Shown: positions 59,815-64,000 of the stretch, in pieces | Position numbering within the stretch: the first letter of the stretch is position 1 | How the letters are laid out: every line of letters begins with the position of its first letter | NCBI RefSeq assembly: GCF_000328705.1 | Contig: NC_019673.1 | Location: forward strand, 7,203,001-7,267,000 | DNA: 64,000 nucleotides | From: Saccharothrix espanaensis DSM 44229 | GTDB lineage: Bacteria > Actinomycetota > Actinomycetes > Mycobacteriales > Pseudonocardiaceae | Direction: 5' to 3' | Position numbers and translations under genes: made by a program | The notes under the pieces: generated by a model | The model's database searches: none | Seen by the model: only the letters and a program-made list of their open reading frames with translations | What the model was told of the DNA's origin: nothing

Positions 59815-59879
59815 CCACCCGACCCGTTCAAGGGGGCGGGACCCCGGGCCGGCTCGCCTTCCGAGCCGGCCCGAACCCC

Positions 59880-60155
59880 TCAACCCTCGGCCACGTACGA
59901 GGTCACGTCCTCGGCCACGTCCTCCGGCAGGTCCTCGACGTCCTCGAACCACGACGTGACGTTGTCCAGCGCGGCCGCGACCAACTCGGCCTGCCTGGGC
60001 GTGATGACGATGACCCGCCCGGCCGAATCGGTCACTTTCACGTGCGGCAGGGACAGTTCGATGACCGCCGGTCCGAGATCGCCGAACCCGGGCACGACGA
60101 ATCGCTTGCCGAGCGGCCGACTGGCCATGTGGTCGAGCTTCTGCTGGGTGTTCAT
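59880..60155 (-). CDS. Hypothetical protein divergent from XRE regulator
   Basis: A 91-residue acidic protein: KRFVVPGFGDLGPAVIELSL, KVTDSAGRVIVITPRQAELV, and an acidic C-terminal helix (WFEDVEDLPEDVAEDVTS). It has no known domain, membrane segment or cysteine. It is divergent from the XRE/DUF5753 gene, with 89 bp between starts, so it may be a regulatory target. Confidence 0.65.
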   Translation of the reverse strand: MNTQQKLDHMASRPLGKRFVVPGFGDLGPAVIELSLPHVKVTDSAGRVIVITPRQAELVAAALDNVTSWFEDVEDLPEDVAEDVTSYVAEG

Positions 60156-60164
60156 GACGGCAGG

Positions 60165-60193
60165 TTGACATTGTGCGACGGGTGCAATACATA
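60165..60193 (+). promoter_or_regulatory. Consensus housekeeping promoter of the XRE gene
   Basis: TTGACA (60165-60170), 17 nt, TACATA (60188-60193), 52 nt before ATG 60245. It is the best sigma70-type promoter in the window. Confidence 0.8.
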
Positions 60194-60244
60194 GCCCGAT
60201 CGGGTCATTGCCGATCAAATGCAGAATTGACGACGATTGGCCGC

Positions 60245-61087
60245 ATGCCAGGAAACGCCTACACGTCGGTGCGCTCGCGGACCGTGGCCAACGCACTGCG
60301 ACTCTACCGCGAGCAACACCACATGAGCTGCGAAGACGTCGCGGAGATGCTGGGCGTGTCGGCCAGCAAGATCAGCCGGATGGAGACCGGGAAGAGCGGG
60401 CTGCAGATGGACGACGTCGCCTCCCTGCTCGGCTTCTACAAAGTCCCCGGCGCACGCCGCCGCGAACTGCTCGACCTCATGCGCCGGGGCGAGGAGATGG
60501 GCTGGTGGGAACGTCAAGCCGGACTTCCGAAGCTGTGGCGCGCACTGATCGACTTCGAGAACAAAGCGTTGCGCATACACAACTACCAAGCTTTGATGAT
60601 CCCCGGCCTGCTCCAGACCGCCGAATACGCCCACGCGCTGGTGAAAGCCATAGACCCCACCCTCTCGGAGTACGAACTGGACAAGCTGGTCTCGGCCCGG
60701 ATGGCCCGGCAGACCCTGTTGTCCCGGAGCAACGGTCCGCAGTACCTCGCGGTGGTCCACGAAGCGGCGCTGCGCATCGAGGTCGGCGATCGCGGGGTGA
60801 TGCGCCGCCAGCTCCGCCAACTCCAGAACGTCCTCGAACGGCCGAACGTCACCGTCGTGGCCGTACCGATGAGCGCCGGGCCGCACGTCGGGCTGCGCGG
60901 TGCGTTCATGGTCTTGGAGTTCGAGCACGAGCCCGCGATCGTGCACGTGGAGAACCAGGTGACGGGCCTCTTCCTGGAGGACCCGGCGGATCTGGAGGGC
61001 TATCGCCTTGCTCTCCGCAATATCCTCGGGGTGAGTCTTGCACCCGGTGCAACGGCCGACCTGCTCGCCGAGCTGATCAAGGAGTGA
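60245..61087 (+). CDS. XRE-family regulator with DUF5753 (WhiJ-like)
   Basis: A 280-residue protein. The HTH is residues about 13-68 (NALRLYREQHHMSCEDVAEM, LGVSASKISRMETGKSGLQM). The DUF5753 domain fills the rest (LRIHNYQALMIPGLLQTAEY, GVMRRQLRQLQNVLERPNVT). Such proteins work with small DUF397 partners in actinomycete developmental or toxin-antitoxin-like switches. Its stop overlaps the first DUF397 start (GTGA). Remnants of a second copy of its 3' end lie between the two DUF397 genes. Confidence 0.93.
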   Translation: MPGNAYTSVRSRTVANALRLYREQHHMSCEDVAEMLGVSASKISRMETGKSGLQMDDVASLLGFYKVPGARRRELLDLMRRGEEMGWWERQAGLPKLWRALIDFENKALRIHNYQALMIPGLLQTAEYAHALVKAIDPTLSEYELDKLVSARMARQTLLSRSNGPQYLAVVHEAALRIEVGDRGVMRRQLRQLQNVLERPNVTVVAVPMSAGPHVGLRGAFMVLEFEHEPAIVHVENQVTGLFLEDPADLEGYRLALRNILGVSLAPGATADLLAELIKE

Positions 61088-61266
61088 CCGTGGACCTGAC
61101 CACAGCCCGCTGGCGCAAGAGCAGCCGCAGCAGCAACACCTCCGACTGCGTCGAACTCGCCCGCACGGACGCAACCGCAGCCATCCGCGACTCCAAGAAC
61201 CCCACCGGCCCCACCCTCGCGTTCACCACCAAGGGCCTGACGGCCTTCCTGGCCGGCCTGAAGTAG
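61084..61266 (+). CDS. DUF397 protein, copy 1
   Basis: A 60-residue DUF397 protein: LTTARWRKSSRSSNTSDCVE, LARTDATAAIRDSKNPTGPT, LTAFLAGLK. It is coupled to the XRE gene by a GTGA overlap and is its presumed partner. It belongs to a 205-bp unit duplicated immediately downstream. Confidence 0.9.
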   Translation: MTVDLTTARWRKSSRSSNTSDCVELARTDATAAIRDSKNPTGPTLAFTTKGLTAFLAGLK

Positions 61267-61271
61267 CGCCG

Positions 61272-61343
61272 GCCATTCATGATCTTGGACTTTGATCACG
61301 GGCCGTCCCCGTGCACGTGCTCGCCGAGCTGATCAAGGAGTGA
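61272..61343 (+). pseudogene. 3' remnant of a second XRE/DUF5753 gene
   Basis: 61277-61317 resembles the XRE gene at about 60905-60950: FMILDFDHGP here against FMVLEFEHEP there, then GTGCACGTG in both. Next comes LAELIKE and the stop, in a shifted frame. The intervening 110 bp are deleted. The duplication thus once covered at least the gene's 3' third. Confidence 0.65.
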
Positions 61344-61522
61344 CCGTGGACCTGACCACAGCCCGCTGGCGCAAGAGCAGCCGTAGCAGCGACACGTCGA
61401 ACTGCGTCGAACTCGCCCGCACGGACGCAACCGCAGCCATCCGCGACTCCAAGAACCCCACCGGCCCCACCCTCGCGTTCACCGCCAAGGGCCTGACGGC
61501 CTTCCTGGCCGGCCTGAAGTAG
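61340..61522 (+). CDS. DUF397 protein, copy 2
   Basis: A 60-residue near-identical duplicate of the preceding DUF397 protein (SSRSSDTSNCVELARTD, LAFTAKGLTAFLAGLK). Its GTG overlaps the stop of the XRE remnant just as in copy 1. With its own regulator lost, it may depend on read-through from copy 1. A strong terminator follows 4 bp after its stop. Confidence 0.88.
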   Translation: MTVDLTTARWRKSSRSSDTSNCVELARTDATAAIRDSKNPTGPTLAFTAKGLTAFLAGLK

Positions 61523-61525
61523 TGA

Positions 61526-61564
61526 CCGTCTCCGGCGGCCGGGGTTGCCGGCCGCCGGAGACGG
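61526..61564. terminator. Bidirectional terminator
   Basis: A perfect 17-bp stem (61526-61542 with 61548-61564) and 5-nt loop lie between the second DUF397 gene and the convergent lectin-like gene. Confidence 0.85.
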
Positions 61565-61565
61565 C

Positions 61566-62123
61566 TCAGTACCAGTCCGACCAGGGTCCGGAGCCCGCGC
61601 TGGCCTGCCGCTTGCAGTGCGAGATGTGGTCGGGGCCCCAGGCGCAGACCACGATGCTCAGGTCGGTCGCGTAGCCCACGTTCGGCTTGGTCGTGAGGTA
61701 GCCGCCGAGGCTGCTCCAGTTGCTCCAGCCGCCGGGCGAACCCGCGGACTGCCAGATGTGGTGCATGGCGTTCCCGCCGCCGATGCCGAACACCTCCAAC
61801 GTGCAGGCGGCGTTGTAGTTCCGCGCGACGGCGATGTCGTAGACGAGCGACCCGCCGAGGCTGTGCCAGCCGCTCATCGGACCGCCTGGGGACACCTGCC
61901 ACTGGTGCCACAGCGCCCCGTTGTCACCGATGCGGAAGTTCTCCACCCGGCCGTCGCAGTTCGATATCGAGATCGGCGTGGTGGCCGGCGCGGTCACCGC
62001 CCCCTCCGCCCGCGGTGCCGCCGCGGCGGTGCCGGAGATCATTCCGGCGACGCAGACGGCCACCGCCGCCGCGAGCACCAGTCCCCTGGCGCGCCCCAGC
62101 CTGTTCACCCTGTTCGACAACAC
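61566..62123 (-). CDS. Secreted PLL-like beta-propeller lectin fragment
   Basis: A 185-residue secreted protein with a signal peptide (GLVLAAAVAVCVAGMISGTA, cleavage near AAAAP). The mature part has two or three tectonin/PLL-type blades: GALWHQWQVSPGGPMSGWHS, MHHIWQSAGSPGGWSNWSSL, and a C-terminal SGPWSDWY. A full propeller normally needs more blades, so it may oligomerise or be a short form. Four cysteines (CDG, CTLE, CAWG, CKRQ) probably form disulphides. Sugar binding is likely. Confidence 0.75.
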   Translation of the reverse strand: MLSNRVNRLGRARGLVLAAAVAVCVAGMISGTAAAAPRAEGAVTAPATTPISISNCDGRVENFRIGDNGALWHQWQVSPGGPMSGWHSLGGSLVYDIAVARNYNAACTLEVFGIGGGNAMHHIWQSAGSPGGWSNWSSLGGYLTTKPNVGYATDLSIVVCAWGPDHISHCKRQASAGSGPWSDWY

Positions 62124-62330
62124 GGCAATCCCCTCTCCTACGCCGGTGGATCGGGCCTCGGACCGTCCGACCTGGTCGGACCGGGCTGTCGATCCGGGTC
62201 ACAGCATGTCGACGACCGATTGCCGTTTCGTTGCCGGCGACCCCCGCCGGCCGCCTCACGCCGTCCCCGAACCGCCGTGCCCGCCGGCCGGAGCTTTCTC
62301 GATTCCGACGTCCTGTCCTGTGTGGACGGG

Positions 62331-62356
62331 GTGTAGTCGGCGCACGACCCGGGTAT
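62331..62356 (+). promoter_or_regulatory. SigF-type promoter of the second anti-sigma/sigma operon
   Basis: GTGT (62331-62334), 16 nt, GGGTAT (62351-62356), 9 nt before ATG 62366, so the transcript is leaderless or nearly so. Boxes and spacing match the promoter of the first sigF operon at 19804. Confidence 0.75.
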
Positions 62357-62365
62357 GCGCCACGC

Positions 62366-62725
62366 ATGGACCGCGCGGACGTGGAATTGACCCTGGCGGC
62401 ACGACCCGCGCACCTGTCCACGGTCCGAGCCGTCGCCAAGGCCATTGCCCGGCCGCTGCCCGGACTCGCGGTGGACCTGGTCATCGCGGTGGACGAGGCG
62501 TGCGGGACGTTGATCGCCCGCGCCCGCCGGCACGCCCTGCTGGTGTGCCGGTTCGTCCGAGACGGTGATTCCGTTCGGTTTCGCGCACAGGTCCGCTCCT
62601 CGGCCGTGACCGTCCCCGACCACCGCTCGTTGTACTGGCGGGTCGTCAGTTCGGTGACCGACACGGTGGCCACCTGGGTGGACGGAGACGGCCTGTTGCA
62701 CGTCGAGTTGAGGTGCCGGGCATGA
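62366..62725 (+). CDS. Second UsfX-like anti-sigma factor
   Basis: A 119-residue degenerate HATPase paralogous to the protein at 19869: ARPAHLSTVRAVAKAIARPL and LVIAVDEACGTLIARARRHA, again without the catalytic Asn, and LYWRVVSSVTDTVATWVDG. It is shorter at the N-terminus. Its stop overlaps the sigma start (ATGA). Confidence 0.87.
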   Translation: MDRADVELTLAARPAHLSTVRAVAKAIARPLPGLAVDLVIAVDEACGTLIARARRHALLVCRFVRDGDSVRFRAQVRSSAVTVPDHRSLYWRVVSSVTDTVATWVDGDGLLHVELRCRA

Positions 62726-63462
62726 ACGCGGTCGACTACCAGCCGCTGTTCGTGGAACTGGCGGCGGCACAACGTGACGGCTCGCGCTATGCGCGGCTGC
62801 GCGACCACCTGGTCACCGAGCACCTACCGCTCGCCTGGCACATCGCCGACCGGTTCGCCGAACGCGGGGAGAACGCGGACGACCTCAGGCAGGTCGCCGC
62901 CTTGGGGCTGATCCACGCCGTGGACCGGTTCGACGCGAGTCGCGGCATCGAGTTCCTGGCCTTCGCGGTGCCCACGATCACCGGCGAGGTGCGGCGCTAC
63001 CTGCGCGACCAGGGGTGGGCGGTGCGGGTGCCGCGCCGGCTCAAGGAGCTGTGCCTGTCGATCGACACCGCGCGGGTCGAGCTGGCCCGGCGCACCGGCC
63101 GCTCCCCCAAGCCCACCGAGGTCGCCCGGCACCTGGGCATCGGCCTGGACGAGGTGTACGAGGGCCTGCACGCCACCTCCGCGCACCACCTGCTGTCGCT
63201 GGAGGAGCTGACCGGCGGCGAGCTGGCCGCCGACGGGCTGGCGTTCGACGACCCGGCGCTGGAGGTGGTGGAGCTGCAACACGCGCTGGACCCGATGCTG
63301 CGCGGCCTGCCCCGGCGCGAGCGGCGGATCGTGGTGCTGCGGTTCTTCCGGAACATGACGCAGAGCCAGATCGCCGACTCGGTGGGAGTCTCCCAGATGC
63401 ACGTGTCCAGGCTTTTGAGCCGATCACTGGCCCGGTTGCGCAGTCTGCTCGATGATGTGTGA
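62722..63462 (+). CDS. Second SigF/SigB-family sigma factor
   Basis: A 246-residue paralogue of the SigF at 20297: LVTEHLPLAWHIADRFAERG, DDLRQVAALGLIHAVDRFDA, WAVRVPRRLKELCLSIDTAR, MTQSQIADSVGVSQMHVSRL. The -10-contacting region 2.4 and the region 4 helix are very similar, so the two factors may read overlapping promoters. It is coupled to its own anti-sigma factor. Confidence 0.93.
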   Translation: MNAVDYQPLFVELAAAQRDGSRYARLRDHLVTEHLPLAWHIADRFAERGENADDLRQVAALGLIHAVDRFDASRGIEFLAFAVPTITGEVRRYLRDQGWAVRVPRRLKELCLSIDTARVELARRTGRSPKPTEVARHLGIGLDEVYEGLHATSAHHLLSLEELTGGELAADGLAFDDPALEVVELQHALDPMLRGLPRRERRIVVLRFFRNMTQSQIADSVGVSQMHVSRLLSRSLARLRSLLDDV

Positions 63463-63490
63463 CTGAGCCCACACCGGGCTGGAAAGCGGG

Positions 63491-63868
63491 GTGGTCGCCG
63501 TGGCGGACCTGTCCTGGCCGCAGCGCACGGCGCTGGTGCTCGGCGCGCTGCTCGTGGTGTGGGGGTTGGTCGACTTCGTCGCCGGGCGCACGCCGCTCGG
63601 GCTGCTGCACGTGATCACCGGGGCGGCGGTGCTGGTGGCCGCGTTCCGGGCGCGGGCGATCCGGCTCGTGGGCACGTTGATGGGACTGGTGTTCCTGGTC
63701 GTGTTCGCCTACGGGCTGGGCGACACCGGCGGCGCGATGGACGCCGGGTTCCTGGGCAACGCGGCGCACCTGCTGCTCGGGTTCGCGTCGGTCGGGATCG
63801 CGGAGAGCTGCGTGTGGTGCGAGCAGCGCACCCGCGGCGCGGTGCGGCGGGTCGAGCGCCTGCCCTAG
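63491..63868 (+). CDS. DUF4383-like membrane protein
   Basis: A 125-residue protein with four hydrophobic helices (LVLGALLVVWGLVDFVAG, LLHVITGAAVLVAAF, LMGLVFLVVFAYGLG, AAHLLLGFASVGIAES). The order and the LGNAAHLLLG segment are those of DUF4383, but it lacks the long charged tail of the copy at 23743. The start may be GTG 63491 or GTG 63500. It lies 28 bp after the second sigF, probably in the same operon. Confidence 0.7.
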   Translation: MVAVADLSWPQRTALVLGALLVVWGLVDFVAGRTPLGLLHVITGAAVLVAAFRARAIRLVGTLMGLVFLVVFAYGLGDTGGAMDAGFLGNAAHLLLGFASVGIAESCVWCEQRTRGAVRRVERLP

Positions 63869-63879
63869 CCCGCCGCGCG

Positions 63880-63904
63880 GTTGCCCCGGACGTGGGACGG
63901 GTAC
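63880..63904 (+). promoter_or_regulatory. SigF-like promoter
   Basis: GTTG (63880-63883), 15 nt, GGGTAC (63899-63904), 32 nt before ATG 63937. One mismatch to GTTT in the -35 box. Confidence 0.55.
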
Positions 63905-63936
63905 CTCCTCGGTGACGACGACCGGGAGGGACCGCG

Positions 63937-64000
63937 ATGCAGAGCTGGCACGGGGTGGTGGGGGTCGACGGTCCGTTCGCCTCCGTCTACCTCGACGTGA
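63937..64000 (+). CDS. Vms1/Ankzf1-like protein, 5' fragment
   Basis: The first 21 codons of a gene cut by the window end, starting at ATG 63937 behind GGGAGGG. MQSWHGVVGVDGPFASVYLD matches the N-terminus of the actinobacterial baeRF2/Vms1-like family, related to peptidyl-tRNA hydrolase release factors and commonly stress-induced. A SigF-like promoter lies directly upstream. Confidence 0.6.
   Translation, partial: MQSWHGVVGVDGPFASVYLDV

Larger units (their letters stand above)
61062..61522. repeat. 205-bp direct duplication containing DUF397
   Basis: 61062-61266 and 61318-61522 are nearly identical direct repeats offset by exactly 256 bp. Each holds the last 8 codons of the XRE gene plus a whole DUF397 gene. 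Differences are few (SNTSD to SDTSN, TTK to TAK), indicating a recent event. Confidence 0.9.

Overview
The window is high-GC actinobacterial DNA. A gcvH-garA-merR-DUF151-merR-gcvP block matches the Mycobacterium Rv1826-Rv1832 order, and WhiB, UsfX/SigF-type modules, DUF397/DUF5753 pairs and many leaderless starts fit Pseudonocardiales. A filamentous Pseudonocardiaceae member of the Saccharothrix, Lentzea or Actinosynnema type is my inference; no rRNA is present to confirm it. Almost all long ORFs antisense to real genes are GC-frame artefacts.

Layout. 0-7 kb: small housekeeping and stress genes, including two ArsR-type regulators with visible operators beside an MFS exporter and an SDR. 7.2-10.2 kb: an accessory patch with a broken WYL regulator, a Cys/Leu-rich micro-ORF, five tightly packed non-canonical tRNAs, an unknown gene behind a palindromic leaderless promoter, and a GNAT. 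10.3-17.7 kb: glycine cleavage genes (gcvP under a tandem glycine riboswitch, gcvH), the FHA switch protein GarA, two MerR regulators, a DUF151 nuclease and a CDP-alcohol phosphatidyltransferase. 18.5-24.5 kb: a general-stress locus with a STAS protein, a HATPase-STAS fusion, an anti-sigma factor, SigF, WhiB, a DUF5709-like protein, an M50 protease, an aldo/keto reductase and DUF4383. 25-36.5 kb: oxidoreductases with TetR-type control, an ECF sigma/anti-sigma pair with a degenerate paralogue sharing its promoter, DUF1996, LacI, a PadR/cyclase-like operon, a PHP hydrolase and a radical SAM protein.

36.7-58.7 kb is the centrepiece: a nearly complete extracellular/contractile injection system (eCIS) on the minus strand. 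It runs from DUF4255, AAA ATPase and DUF4157 through sheath, tubes, LysM tube-baseplate protein, VgrG-like spike, PAAR, gp25 and gpJ-like baseplate to a gpI-like protein. Three envelope-directed proteins follow at the downstream end, and a sensorless histidine kinase, a NarL regulator and a pseudo-receiver LuxR protein lie beyond them on the plus strand. 58.9-64 kb: an NPCBM-like membrane protein, an XRE/DUF397 locus with a recent 205-bp duplication, a secreted lectin-like protein, and a second anti-sigma/SigF pair followed by DUF4383 and the start of a Vms1/Ankzf1-like gene.

Two regulatory circuits can be read directly from the DNA. A G-T-T-T-like box, 15-16 nt, then GGGTA(C/T/G) precedes both sigF operons, whiB, the DUF5709-like gene, one DUF4383 gene and the terminal Vms1-like gene, suggesting a common SigF regulon. 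An identical TGAACC-N16-CGTGTC promoter precedes both the ECF sigma operon and the truncated anti-sigma paralogue, suggesting autoregulation plus one extra target.
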